DNA of 64,000 bases. It comes from CAZGSV01 sp964528605. Its GTDB lineage: Bacteria > Armatimonadota > Zipacnadia > CAZGSV01. The DNA is taken from contig CAZGSV010000001.1 in the NCBI GenBank assembly GCA_964528605.1, positions 1 to 64,000 on the forward strand, given 5' to 3'. Both the position numbers and the translations under genes were made by a program. Below the pieces are notes generated by a model that saw nothing but the letters and a program-made list of their open reading frames with translations, made no database searches and was not told where the DNA came from. Of the stretch, positions 25,572 to 34,036 are shown in pieces. Numbering within the stretch: position 1 is the stretch's first letter; each line of letters begins with the position of its first letter.

Positions 25572-27557
25572 GTGGAGGTCACCACGTCTACCCGCGTGTC
25601 AACCGCCGCTGTCAGGCTCACAGCCCTGCTGGTCGGCGCAGGCCTCGCCGCGCTCGCCGGTGTGGTCATTCCGTACGCGGACAACGTTCTTGGAGGCAGC
25701 CAGCCCGGGTACGGCCACCTGCCCATCGCCCCCGTATTCCTCCTGCTGCTGCTCGTCGGCGCCTGGAACGGCTTGCCGGCGCGCCGCTGGCCCAGGCTGC
25801 GCCTCACCAAGGTGGAACTCGCCCTCATCTACTGCATGGTGCTCGCCACTTGCGCGCTGGCCTCCTGCGGCTACATCGGCTGGGTGCTCACCGTCGTCAC
25901 CGCGCCCGCCTACTTCGACAGCCCCGAGCACCGCTGGCGCGAGTTGTTCTTCAGATACCTCCCCTCCTGGTTCGCGCCTAAGGGCGCGGCCCGGGAACCG
26001 GTCATCAGGTACTTCTACGAGTCCCTCCCGCGGGGGGCGCAACTTCCCTGGGCGCATTGGGTGGCACCCCTCACCGCCTGGACCATCTTCGTGCTCCTCT
26101 TCTTCACCGGCTTCCTCTGCCTCGCGGTCCTGCTGCGCCGGCGCTGGCTTTACAGCGAGAGGCTGACCTTCCCGCTGGCGCAGGTGCCTATCGCCATCAT
26201 CGGCGAAGGCGGGCAGCGCGCCCGGGGCGAGTCGCTCTTCGGCGCCCGCCTCTTCTGGATCGGCTTTGCCATCCCCGTTGCCATCCACAGCCTCAACGGC
26301 GTCCACCTCTACTTCCCAGCGCTGGCCGAGTTGCCCACCCGCCGCCTGCCCCTGGGTGACGCCTTCGCGGGCGCCGGGCCCCTGGGCGAGCTGAGTGATA
26401 TCAACCTCTGGATTCTCTTTGCCATTGTGGGCGTCGCCTACTTGCTTCCGCGCGAGATCTCGCTCTCCATGTGGCTCTTCTTCTGGGTGCAGTCGCTGGA
26501 GAAGGTTGCGCTCGACGCCGCGGGAATGGTCCGCTTCCAGGACATCACCATCCCGGAGGTGCTGCGCGACCAAGACCTCGGCATGTGGGCCATCTGGCTG
26601 GTGCTGGTCTTCTGGGGCGCGCGCAAGGAGTTTGCGGCCACGGTGCGGCACGCCGCGCGGCGCGGCTGGTGGCGGCGCGACGATCCTCTGCTTGCGCTGC
26701 CCTACCTCTTGGCTGCCGTTGGCTTCGTGCTCTCGCTGGCCGGCATGACGCTCTGGCTTGCCGTCGCGGGGATGTTCGCTCCCCTGGCCCTCGCCTTCCT
26801 GGTCGCCTACCTGGGCGAGGCCATTGTGCTCTCGCGCCTGGTCAACGCCGCGGGCGTCGTCTTCCCGGACGCCCGACCCTCGGCGGGAGAGGTAGTGCGC
26901 CTGCTGGTAGGCACGCGCAACGTGAGCCCGGCAAGCCTGACGGTCATGGCCTATCCGGAGACGATTTTCACCGGGGAGCGCCAGACGACGCTGTTCCCCT
27001 ACCTAATGGAAGTGATGAAGGTAAGCGACCAGATGCGCGTCCCGGGAAGATGGCTGCTGCCCGGGCTCTTCGTCGCCCTCTTCGCCACGCTCGGCGGCGG
27101 CTACTGGTCGCGGCTCCACCTCGCTTATCACCTCGGGGCCAACAACCTCTCCGCCTGGCGCAACCACGACGGCAACTTGCTGCCCTTTGTCTGGCTGAAG
27201 ACCTACCTGACCGAGCCGCAGGGGCCGGCCGGTGTTTGGCACTGGCTCTTCATTGCGGTCGGCGGCGCCGGCATGAGCGCGCTGGTTATGCTTCAGCGCC
27301 GCTTTCTCTGGTGGCCCATCCATCCCGTGGGCGCGCTCATGGCCGACAGTTGGATGATGGACAAGATGTGGTTCTCTTTCCTGCTCGGCTGGCTGTGCGC
27401 GGCGCTGATCGCGCGCTACGGCGGCTACCAGACCTACCGGCGCTTCCGCCTGCTCTTCCTCGGCCTGGTCATCGGCGAGGTCTGCGCCGGCGTGCTCTGG
27501 ATAGGCGTGGACGCCTTCACCAGAAGAACCGGCTACGCCGTCTACCCGGGCGTGTGA
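25572..27557 (+). CDS. Large multi-pass membrane protein, DUF6784/DUF6785-like
   Basis: A 661-residue protein with about 13-15 hydrophobic spans, for example VSTAAVRLTALLVGAGLAALAGVVIP near the start, WAIWLVLVFWGARKE mid-protein, and a C-terminal block around HPVGALMADSWMMDKMWFSFLLGWL. The latter (HPVG.l...W....W.s...gw..K) and the YLLPREISLSMWLFFW segment recall the oligopeptide-transporter-like DUF6784/6785 proteins common in Armatimonadetes and Planctomycetes genomes near glycosidase genes. Transport of sugars or peptides is a guess. GTG 25572 is the most upstream plausible start; the ribosome site is weak. Confidence 0.65.
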   Translation: MEVTTSTRVSTAAVRLTALLVGAGLAALAGVVIPYADNVLGGSQPGYGHLPIAPVFLLLLLVGAWNGLPARRWPRLRLTKVELALIYCMVLATCALASCGYIGWVLTVVTAPAYFDSPEHRWRELFFRYLPSWFAPKGAAREPVIRYFYESLPRGAQLPWAHWVAPLTAWTIFVLLFFTGFLCLAVLLRRRWLYSERLTFPLAQVPIAIIGEGGQRARGESLFGARLFWIGFAIPVAIHSLNGVHLYFPALAELPTRRLPLGDAFAGAGPLGELSDINLWILFAIVGVAYLLPREISLSMWLFFWVQSLEKVALDAAGMVRFQDITIPEVLRDQDLGMWAIWLVLVFWGARKEFAATVRHAARRGWWRRDDPLLALPYLLAAVGFVLSLAGMTLWLAVAGMFAPLALAFLVAYLGEAIVLSRLVNAAGVVFPDARPSAGEVVRLLVGTRNVSPASLTVMAYPETIFTGERQTTLFPYLMEVMKVSDQMRVPGRWLLPGLFVALFATLGGGYWSRLHLAYHLGANNLSAWRNHDGNLLPFVWLKTYLTEPQGPAGVWHWLFIAVGGAGMSALVMLQRRFLWWPIHPVGALMADSWMMDKMWFSFLLGWLCAALIARYGGYQTYRRFRLLFLGLVIGEVCAGVLWIGVDAFTRRTGYAVYPGV

Positions 27558-27602
27558 AACGGTCAGGGCCGCCTGGGAACGTCGTGGGCGAGGGACGAAG
27601 AA

Positions 27603-27632
27603 GCGGGGGGCTCGCTTGCCCGAGCCCCCCGC
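27603..27632. terminator. Strong hairpin between convergent genes
   Basis: GCGGGGGGCTCG/CGAGCCCCCCGC forms a perfect 12-bp GC stem with a six-base loop, midway between the stop at 27557 (+) and the pseudopilin stop at 27671 (-). On the minus strand it is followed by TTCTTCGTCC, on the plus strand by CCTCTCAT, so neither side has a strong U-run. A bidirectional terminator is the simplest reading. Confidence 0.6.
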
Positions 27633-27670
27633 CCTCTCATAAGAGAGACACCCGTCAGGGAGATGTTCGG

Positions 27671-28357
27671 TTACTTCAGGCTGTCGGCGTCGCCCCCCAT
27701 GTCCCACCAGTGATTGCCGGCGGCCGGGTCATACTTGGACTTGTGGAACCACTCCGCGTGGCCGTCCCAGAAGGCCACGTTCATCCCGTTGTTGTGCCGC
27801 GCCTCGCTGAAGCCTTCCGTCGGGCAGTAGGTTTCGCAATCAGGGTCACCCTCATTGCACACCCCGCCGCCCGGAACGTAGCAGGCCGTTACGTGGTCAT
27901 AACCAGGCCAGGTCTCCATCAGCGACCACTTGCTGCCGGGGTTCTCGATGCTAGGGAGGTTCACGGGTACAATATCGCCGCAGGAGCAACCGAGATGGTA
28001 CTGCGCCTTGAACTCGCACCAGTACATCCCGTAGGAAACCAGTTGCGTCTTGGACCCCTTGGCCCTGCCGTAGGAAGCACACACGTAAAGGGCACGGCTG
28101 TTGTGGTACTTCAGGATCTGGTCCTCCCAACCCCAACCCGCCCCTGACCACATGTCTGCCAAAAGGGGAGGCTTCTCATTCCAGTCTTGCGCGTACTGGA
28201 GGATGGCCATCATGACCTGCCGCTCGTTGGAGAGACAGGAAGTTTGACGCCCCTTTTCCCGCGCCTTGGCGAACACGGGGAACAGAATAGCCGCCAAGAT
28301 GGCGATGATGGCAATAACGACCAACAACTCAATAAGGGTAAAGCCTTTCTTTTTCAA
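27671..28357 (-). CDS. Type II secretion/DUF1559-like pseudopilin with H-x9-DG-type motif
   Basis: Translation most likely starts at TTG 28357, 8 bases after GAGGAGG, giving MKKKGFTLIELLVVIAIIAIL: a class III prepilin leader cleaved before the Phe, then the hydrophobic helix. FPVFAKAREKGRQTSCLSN and MAILQYAQDWNE follow; this combination is typical of Armatimonadetes pseudopilins. The C-terminal NGMNVAFWDGHAEW is the prepilin-like H-x9-DG region. It has about 228 residues with several Cys. It probably assembles into an envelope pseudopilus or a surface layer. Last gene of a LacI-small protein-pilin run. Confidence 0.88.
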   Translation of the reverse strand: MKKKGFTLIELLVVIAIIAILAAILFPVFAKAREKGRQTSCLSNERQVMMAILQYAQDWNEKPPLLADMWSGAGWGWEDQILKYHNSRALYVCASYGRAKGSKTQLVSYGMYWCEFKAQYHLGCSCGDIVPVNLPSIENPGSKWSLMETWPGYDHVTACYVPGGGVCNEGDPDCETYCPTEGFSEARHNNGMNVAFWDGHAEWFHKSKYDPAAGNHWWDMGGDADSLK

Positions 28358-28393
28358 CTGTCGCACCTCCTCATAAGTGCTCGCCAGCGCTCA

Positions 28394-28759
28394 TCATTGG
28401 CTGGAACGTTTGCCCGCCTCGGGCTGTGTCGGCTGGGCCGGCCTGTTGGGCTCGATTCCCTTGGGCGCCTCCGCCGGAATGGGAATGCCCTTGGCCTCCG
28501 CCCACCGTCTCCAGGCGGCACGCTGACCAGGGTTGCCGGTGCGGTACTTCTCCCGCTCGGCGTCGGTCATGTTCTCGAAGCGGGCGATCAGCTGCTCAGT
28601 GCTGCCCCGACCGGCCATGCGCGGGCCGCGGTCAGCAGCGGCCCGCGAGGCGGGGGGTAACGGCCGCGGACCAGTGGATCTCACGTAGACTACCGCCACC
28701 GCCGCGAGGACCGCGATGATGATGACCGCCGCCACCACGGTTGGCACTTGCTTCTTCAC
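28394..28759 (-). CDS. Small membrane-anchored protein of unknown function
   Basis: A 121-residue protein with an excellent ribosome site (GGGAGGTGA) before GTG 28759. A single N-terminal span (VPTVVAAVIIIAVLAAVAVVYV) is followed by a Pro/Arg-rich linker. Next comes a helical motif, LIARFENMTDAEREKYRTGNPGQRAAWRRWAEAKGI, and a disordered Pro-rich end. It lies 17 bp after lacI and just before the pseudopilin gene, so it is probably co-expressed with it. The short TDAEREKY helix recalls small accessory proteins found beside pseudopilins. Function unknown. Confidence 0.7.
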   Translation of the reverse strand: MKKQVPTVVAAVIIIAVLAAVAVVYVRSTGPRPLPPASRAAADRGPRMAGRGSTEQLIARFENMTDAEREKYRTGNPGQRAAWRRWAEAKGIPIPAEAPKGIEPNRPAQPTQPEAGKRSSQ

Positions 28760-28775
28760 TCTCTCACCTCCCTTC

Positions 28776-29873
28776 TCACACCGCCGCTTGTTCCTCGGAC
28801 CTCACCGAGGCGGGGGTACAGGAATATAGGGAAGACTCGCGGACCACTAGCCGCGTAGCCAGTATCGTGCGTCGACAATCGCTGCTGCCCTCCAGCAACT
28901 CGTGCAGGTAGCGCACTGCTGCTGCGCCGATGTCGGCGATGGGTTGCCCCACGCTCGACAGCGGCGGCTCGGTGGTGGGGCACCAAGAGGAGTCGTCAAA
29001 GCCCACCACTGCCAGATCCTCCGGCACCCTGAGGTCCAGGGCGCGGGCGGCCTCCAGCACGCCCAGGGCGCTGTTGTCGCTGGCGCAGAAAATGGCCGTG
29101 GGCGGCTCGCTCAGTTGGTAGAAGCGGCGCAACGCCTCCGCCCCCTTGTCCCGCGCGAAGTTGCCCACAAAGACCAGGTCCGGGTCGTACCTGAGGCCGC
29201 ACTCGGCCAGGGTGCGGCGATAAGCGTCCAGACGTATCCTGGCATCCACCTGCCAGAGGCCCCCGGTGACGTGGGCGATGCGCCGATGGCCTTGGCCGAC
29301 CAGGTGCTCGACCGCCGCGCGGGACCCTCCCTCGTTGTCAGCATCCACCCAGGGCACGGCGTCCCTGGCGGTGCGGCTGCCGGCGAGGACGCACGGCACC
29401 CGGCTGCTGGTGAGGCGGTCAATCACCGGCCAGTCGGCGGGGGGGGCCATGAGGATCAGGCCGTCAATGTGCGCGGCGCGCAGGCGGCGGATGCTCACCT
29501 CGTCCGCGTGGTCTATAAGCGAGGTGTAGAGCAGCAGGTTGTAGCCCAGTTCGCGCGCAGCGGAACCGAGGCCATCGAGCATCGTGCCCACGTAGGTGTT
29601 GCCCGCGATCTGCTCGAAATGAGGATTGAAGACCAGGCCGATAGCGCCCACGCGCTTCTTCACCATGCTGCGTGCTACCGGGCTGGGCTGGTAATCAAGT
29701 TTGCGCGCGGCCTTGAGTACGCGGTCGCGCGTCTCCGGCGCGACCTTGCGCGGGCCGTTGTTCAGCGCGCAGGAGACCGTGGCAATGGAAACTCCCGCTT
29801 CCCTGGCCACATCACGGATGGTGGCCTGGGCCGCTCGGGGCTTGCCCCCGTTTTTGTCAAAACGTTTTGCCAA
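28776..29873 (-). CDS. LacI-family transcriptional regulator
   Basis: A 365-residue protein. The N-terminal HTH (ATIRDVAREAGVSIATVSCALNN, about residues 17-39) and hinge helix (SPVARSMVKKRVGAIGLVF) are followed by a periplasmic-binding-protein-like effector domain ending AVVGFDDSSWCPTTEPPLSSV. The only start codon between the in-frame stop at 29891 and the HTH is TTG 29873, without a ribosome site. It lies just 3-4 bases past the predicted transcription start, inside operator-like palindromes, so autoregulation and leaderless translation are likely. The sugar effector is unknown. Confidence 0.93.
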   Translation of the reverse strand: MAKRFDKNGGKPRAAQATIRDVAREAGVSIATVSCALNNGPRKVAPETRDRVLKAARKLDYQPSPVARSMVKKRVGAIGLVFNPHFEQIAGNTYVGTMLDGLGSAARELGYNLLLYTSLIDHADEVSIRRLRAAHIDGLILMAPPADWPVIDRLTSSRVPCVLAGSRTARDAVPWVDADNEGGSRAAVEHLVGQGHRRIAHVTGGLWQVDARIRLDAYRRTLAECGLRYDPDLVFVGNFARDKGAEALRRFYQLSEPPTAIFCASDNSALGVLEAARALDLRVPEDLAVVGFDDSSWCPTTEPPLSSVGQPIADIGAAAVRYLHELLEGSSDCRRTILATRLVVRESSLYSCTPASVRSEEQAAV

Positions 29874-29911
29874 AGCGTTTTGAACGTATCAGCACTCGCC
29901 CCTCCTGTCAA
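29858..29911 (-). promoter_or_regulatory. lacI promoter with two overlapping LacI-type operators
   Basis: On the minus strand, TTGACA (29911-29906) and TACGTT (29888-29883) are separated by 17 bases. Two LacI-type sites follow with centres 13 bp apart: CAAAACGCTTTG (29882-29871, one mismatch from a perfect palindrome) and CAAAACGTTTTG (29869-29858, perfect). Both have the AA-n-CG-n-TT core of LacI operators. They cover the -10, the start point and the TTG start codon, which suits tight autorepression. Confidence 0.7.
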
Positions 29912-30029
29912 CGGAATGTCACAGATTTTCTGGCCCCGTGAGGCAAACGAAAGTTCTACCTCTAGAGCGCCCCGTCTGACGGGCCTAGCCGCCCAACCAG
30001 CCCCGCCACCCACTTGCCCGACCGCGGCG

Positions 30030-30057
30030 TTGCGCCGCTGGGGCCGCGGTGTAAACT
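30030..30057 (+). promoter_or_regulatory. Candidate promoter for the lipoprotein gene
   Basis: TTGCGC and TAAACT with a 16-base spacer, about 90 bp upstream of the TTG at 30148. A similar TAAACT -10 occurs before the restriction-modification genes. Confidence 0.35.
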
Positions 30058-30147
30058 AAAGGGCAACCTGATCGGTGTTCCACCCGGATCGTAGCGGCCG
30101 CGCGCGCCCGGCGCGCCGCTGCGGACGGAAACGGGAGGTGACCGCAG

Positions 30148-31257
30148 TTGCGAAGGACCTGTGTCGGCACCTGCTTGCTGGTAGCTTTGTTACTGACAGT
30201 GGCCTGCCTCGGATGCGGCAAGAAGGAGCCCACGGCAGCGCCCACTGTCGAGTTCGCCCCCTCGGAGAAGGCCCAACCCGCACCGGCCGCCACCGAGGCG
30301 CCTCGGAATGATGCCGAACTCGGCGACGCCTTGGTCGTGGACACCATTGCCGCCCAGTACGGCCTCCAGCCCGAAGAGGTCGCTGAAGTGCAGATCGAGC
30401 AGTCCCTCTCCCCCGAGGACCTCGCCCTCGCCTTCTTCCTGGCCGATGCCGCCCCCAAGAATCAGGGGGGGGCCGCCACCGGCTGGAACAGGGAAAGCAC
30501 GGATTGGCGGATCGGCCTCGCCTCCATCCTCGGCACGCCCGCCTGGGCCGACACCAACATCCTCATCAGCATTGTCATCCGCATCGGCGGCTGGCGCTCG
30601 CAGGGCATCGGCTGGGGCGAGGTCGCGCATCGCCTGGGAGTGCACCCCGGCGCCTTCAACAAAGACCGCGTCTGGCTCCAGAAGCACGCCGGTAGGGACA
30701 CCGACGACGACTTCCGCCTCATCGTCTTCGCCGTCGTCATTCAGAAGTGGTTCAAGGTGCCCTCGCCCGAGGTCATCGTCGTCTTCAAGGCCGGGCAACC
30801 TCACATTGACGTCTTTGCCGCTGTCTATCTGGGCTCTCAGGTCGGCAAGCCTTGGACGCAACTGCTCCGCGAGAAGCCCAAGAAGCCTGATGGGTGGGTC
30901 GCCCTCTTCGCCGGCAACAATGTGCAAGTGAAACGGCCGAAGTTGGCGCCGGGGCGGGCCAAGCCGAAGGAGGCCCCACCGGGCAAGGCGGGAGAGTTGG
31001 TGCCGCCAGGTAAGGCCGGCAAGGAAGCGGGCGCTCAGCCCAAGGGCAAACCGGGCGGGCCGCCTGGCCTAGGAAAGCGCGGAGGGCCGCCTGAGCGCGG
31101 GGCCGGCCCGGCAGCCAAGGGTGCTGCCGCGCCACGCGGCAAAGGGCCGGGCGCGCAGGCAGGCCCTGGCGCCGGCGGCGCGGCCCGTAGAGGCCGGGGC
31201 AAGCCCAGCGGCAACGCCGCCACGCCCAAGGGTGGCGCCTACAAAGGCAAGAACTAA
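30148..31257 (+). CDS. Probable lipoprotein with Lys/Gly/Pro/Ala-rich tail
   Basis: A 369-residue protein starting at TTG 30148, 6 bases after GGGAGGTGA. The N-terminus (RRTCVGTCLLVALLLTVACLGCG) is a secretion signal with a likely lipidated Cys near residue 20. The central region (about 60-260) contains DTIAAQYGLQPEEVAEVQIEQ and GWGEVAHRLGVHPGAFNKDR, which resemble paired helix-turn segments. From about residue 265 to the end there are roughly 100 residues of Gly/Pro/Lys/Ala/Arg low complexity with recurring PPGKAG, GKPGG and RGGPPERG blocks, strongly basic. This tail could bind nucleic acid or acidic wall polymers. Family not recognised. Confidence 0.75.
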   Translation: MRRTCVGTCLLVALLLTVACLGCGKKEPTAAPTVEFAPSEKAQPAPAATEAPRNDAELGDALVVDTIAAQYGLQPEEVAEVQIEQSLSPEDLALAFFLADAAPKNQGGAATGWNRESTDWRIGLASILGTPAWADTNILISIVIRIGGWRSQGIGWGEVAHRLGVHPGAFNKDRVWLQKHAGRDTDDDFRLIVFAVVIQKWFKVPSPEVIVVFKAGQPHIDVFAAVYLGSQVGKPWTQLLREKPKKPDGWVALFAGNNVQVKRPKLAPGRAKPKEAPPGKAGELVPPGKAGKEAGAQPKGKPGGPPGLGKRGGPPERGAGPAAKGAAAPRGKGPGAQAGPGAGGAARRGRGKPSGNAATPKGGAYKGKN

Positions 31258-31308
31258 TCCGCGCAACGACGCCGCTCGCCGTCGCTGATGCCGCCCCGGG
31301 GCTGCTCC

Positions 31309-32850
31309 TCAGTCCAGGATCGTCTGCGCGAGTTTCCTCCGCGCGGCCTCCAGGCGGATGGGACTGCGGGTGTAGTGGGTTAGGTCCTGCACCACGCTCT
31401 CCAGGATCGCGAGCGCGGCCTGGCGCCCCTTCCTGGCCTCCAGCAACCTCAGGTACTCGTAGTCCTGCGCGCCCTCGCGGATCAGTTCGAGCCGGATCGA
31501 ACTCACCGGCCCGTCCACGCCCACCTGCTTGCCCGGGTACATCAGCGACCCGTCCCCGTATATGGTCGGACTGATGTCCTTGACGGTGGCGATGTCGGCC
31601 CACGGATCCGTAGTGATGCTCGGGTTCCAGTAGGTCGTGCTCCAGTACAGCAGCCCGTGCACCTGCATCAGGTACTGCTGCCAGAAGAGCGCGCGGTGAC
31701 AGATGCCGGGCAAATCCACGAAGAAGTTGGCGTAGGGCGCGCCGGGACCGCAGCACACGTACCACCAGATCTCCCCTCCGGCGTCGCGCTTGGCGGCGAT
31801 CTTCTCCGCATTGAAGAACCCCGTGTTGGGGCACCAGATGTCCACGATGCCGCTGAGCCCTTCGTAGACGTCGCCTTTGCCCTCAAAGTCCGGATCCCGG
31901 AAATAGGGCGAGACCAACTTCATGTCCGGCGCCAACCGGTGAACCCTGTCGGCGACCTCCTTCAGCCGAGCGTACTGCTCTTGGTTCACCGGCTCGTCCA
32001 CCACGTAGGAGTACGCCTTGGGCATCCATCCGTGTGCGCGCACGTAGTCGTAGCGGCTCTTGAGCTCCTTTTCGTCGTCCGTGTAGGGCACGATGAAGGC
32101 GGTCACACGGGGGTCGTCCAGGAAGCGCGCGGCCTCGGGGCTGGTGACCTCCACGGGAATGTGGTAGGGCGAAATGCGGTGATCCACCAGGAACCAGTAG
32201 TACCTCTCGAGCAGCGCCTGCGCCTCAGGCGTCCCAGCCTTCACCTCGTCCTGCTGGTACACGAAGCCGTCGCTTATGCCGAAGGCCGTGCGCATGGTCG
32301 GCGCGCGCGGCACCTCAAAGTCGTGAACCCTCAGGGTTAGCGGAATTGCCGTCGGCGGCTGGCCCTGCGGGGCGACGACTATCTCGCCGGTGTAGCGCCC
32401 CGGCGCCGCCTCGCTGGGGACGCAGATGTCAACCCAGACCGGTTGGCTCTCTCTCGGCGCCACCTCGAAGGGCGTATAGGGCGGCAGCGGATCGGGATAG
32501 TCCCTCTCGTACTTCGCCAGCCGCACGTACGCGACGCGGTAGAGACTGATGGCACTTATCTCTCGCCCCTCGCCGTCGCGCAGCGGCGATACGGCAACCC
32601 GCACCTGCGAGAGCCCCCGCGCACCGGCCGTGACCACGACCTGCAGCGCGCGGTGCTCGTCCCTCGCCGCGTAGACTCGCGCCCCCCCGCGGAACGCCCT
32701 TGCCACCGGGCTGTCGCGGAAGATCTTGGTCGTGCTGCCTACCACCCAGGCTTGATAGGCGGAACTGGCCACGGCCGACTCTCCCTTCTCGGCTGCCGAG
32801 GATGAAGCCAGCAGCAGCACAATGCACCAGGCAAGGGCACTTAGTCTCAT
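31309..32850 (-). CDS. Secreted DUF4091/GH123-like protein
   Basis: Starting at ATG 32850, this is about 513 residues with a signal peptide (MRLSALAWCIVLLLASSSAA). An N-terminal beta-sandwich (EHRALQVVVTAGARGL and PVWVDICVPSEAAPGRYTGEI) precedes a TIM-barrel-like domain with KAYSYVVDEPVNQEQYARLKEV, IVDIWCPNTGFFN, GEIWWYVCCGPG and LLYWSTTYWNP. These are the usual landmarks of DUF4091 proteins, related to GH123 N-acetylgalactosaminidases; the DEP acidic pair is the likely catalytic site. It ends in a helical segment (YLRLLEARKGRQAALAILESV). Substrate unknown, probably a glycan. Confidence 0.85.
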   Translation of the reverse strand: MRLSALAWCIVLLLASSSAAEKGESAVASSAYQAWVVGSTTKIFRDSPVARAFRGGARVYAARDEHRALQVVVTAGARGLSQVRVAVSPLRDGEGREISAISLYRVAYVRLAKYERDYPDPLPPYTPFEVAPRESQPVWVDICVPSEAAPGRYTGEIVVAPQGQPPTAIPLTLRVHDFEVPRAPTMRTAFGISDGFVYQQDEVKAGTPEAQALLERYYWFLVDHRISPYHIPVEVTSPEAARFLDDPRVTAFIVPYTDDEKELKSRYDYVRAHGWMPKAYSYVVDEPVNQEQYARLKEVADRVHRLAPDMKLVSPYFRDPDFEGKGDVYEGLSGIVDIWCPNTGFFNAEKIAAKRDAGGEIWWYVCCGPGAPYANFFVDLPGICHRALFWQQYLMQVHGLLYWSTTYWNPSITTDPWADIATVKDISPTIYGDGSLMYPGKQVGVDGPVSSIRLELIREGAQDYEYLRLLEARKGRQAALAILESVVQDLTHYTRSPIRLEAARRKLAQTILD

Positions 32851-33115
32851 TGCGGCATCCACCCGTGCTGTCGCGCCAATCGCTTGCGCCGCCACCCGTG
32901 CCAGGGGGTTGCGGCCATCAGCACGCCTACCCTAACGCGGGCCGCAGGCCATGTCCAGAGCAGCCGTAGCGCCGAACGAAGTGGGTCTGGAGGGCGGGGG
33001 GGGGCCGCCGGCCGGGTCTGCTAGGGCGAGTGCTGCGCACGCGACCCTGGCTCGCCGGAATCGCGACTGTCCGTAGAACGACCAGGCCGCGCGAACGCCG
33101 GCGCTGGACGCCTGG

Positions 33116-33607
33116 TCAGGGCTGTTCTGGCGATACGGTCGCCTCTATCGGGACCACGCCGGAGCGCGCGGCCTGCAGCAGGGCCTCGCACCGCGAACCG
33201 TACTCGGGGAAGTGGCTCAGCCCCAGAAACTCCACCTGTCCGGTTTTGCCCAGGCGCTCCAGCAGCACCTTCGTGCCCTCACGGCCCGTTTCAGGCAGCA
33301 GGAGCGCGATCTCCTCGCGCCCCACGCGGCCGACCAGATCGCTGGCGCGAATGGTCTTCACAATGTGCAGCGCCGCGCTGCGGGGCTCACCTAGTGCTCG
33401 CACCAGCAGTAGCGAGCAGGTGGAGCGCCGGCGTGCGGCCAGGGCGAGCAGGCGCTCACCCATTGCCAGGAAACTGGGCAGCGTGAACAAGCCCGAAGAC
33501 AGATCCAGCGCGGCCGCGTAGTCGCGATGCCTGCGGAGATACCAGCATGCCCCCGCAAGCACTGCCGCTGCCGCCGCCCCTCCTAGCGCATAGATAAGAT
33601 GCAGCAC
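33116..33607 (-). CDS. Membrane-anchored protein with degenerate GGDEF-like domain
   Basis: With GTG 33607 (GAGGTGA six bases upstream) the product has 163 residues. An N-terminal span (LIYALGGAAAAAVLAGACWYL) is followed by DLSSGLFTLPSFLAMGERLLALAARRR, which parallels the GGDEF opening DxLTGLxNRRxFxxxL. RASDLVGRVGREEIALLLPET follows, parallel to DxxgRxGGDEFallLP. The active-site loop is GREEI instead of GGDEF or GGEEF, and the usual central strand with LxxDIDxFK is missing or much changed, so cyclase activity is unlikely. It may bind nucleotide or act as a scaffold. It is divergent from 34037. Confidence 0.6.
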   Translation of the reverse strand: MLHLIYALGGAAAAAVLAGACWYLRRHRDYAAALDLSSGLFTLPSFLAMGERLLALAARRRSTCSLLLVRALGEPRSAALHIVKTIRASDLVGRVGREEIALLLPETGREGTKVLLERLGKTGQVEFLGLSHFPEYGSRCEALLQAARSGVVPIEATVSPEQP

Positions 33608-34036
33608 CCCGTTCACCTCGACCGCAATTCTACGCCTCTTCCCACACCAGGCAAAGCCTCCGACCGCCGCGCCTCCACTTAAGGGATATTTACCACATTT
33701 GGCCCCACTTAGAGGCATTCCAAAAGCCTTTTGTGCTGCGCCACCAGCCTCCCACGACGTCGGACGCCGGCCGTCTCCGGGACCCCAGCCCTGTCGTTCG
33801 TCTGGGGCCTCGCTTGCCGGCGTCTCCGATGGACAGACCCTGACCCCGGTGGTAGAAGGGAACGATACCCCGCGGCCGGTCGGTACCGCTGCAAGCCGGA
33901 GCGACGCACAGCGGCGCGTTCGCCGTACGGCGAACCGCCCATCGCCCGTTGTCAGGTCGGCATGGACGATGTGAGCCGTCTCCCCCTTAACGACCGCGGC
34001 GGCCGCTTGCCCAAGGCTTGGAAAGGAGTCGTCTCG
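33608..34036. other. Divergent intergenic region, no gene seen
   Basis: 429 bp between divergent genes. It has a relatively AT-rich stretch at 33675-33710 (GGGATATTTACC region) that could hold the minus-strand promoter. The reading frames through it have no recognisable protein content. Confidence 0.4.

Noticed and set aside
26471..28147. A 558-codon plus-strand open frame
   Set aside because: It is a shifted-frame shadow of the DUF6785-like gene and then antisense to the pseudopilin gene.
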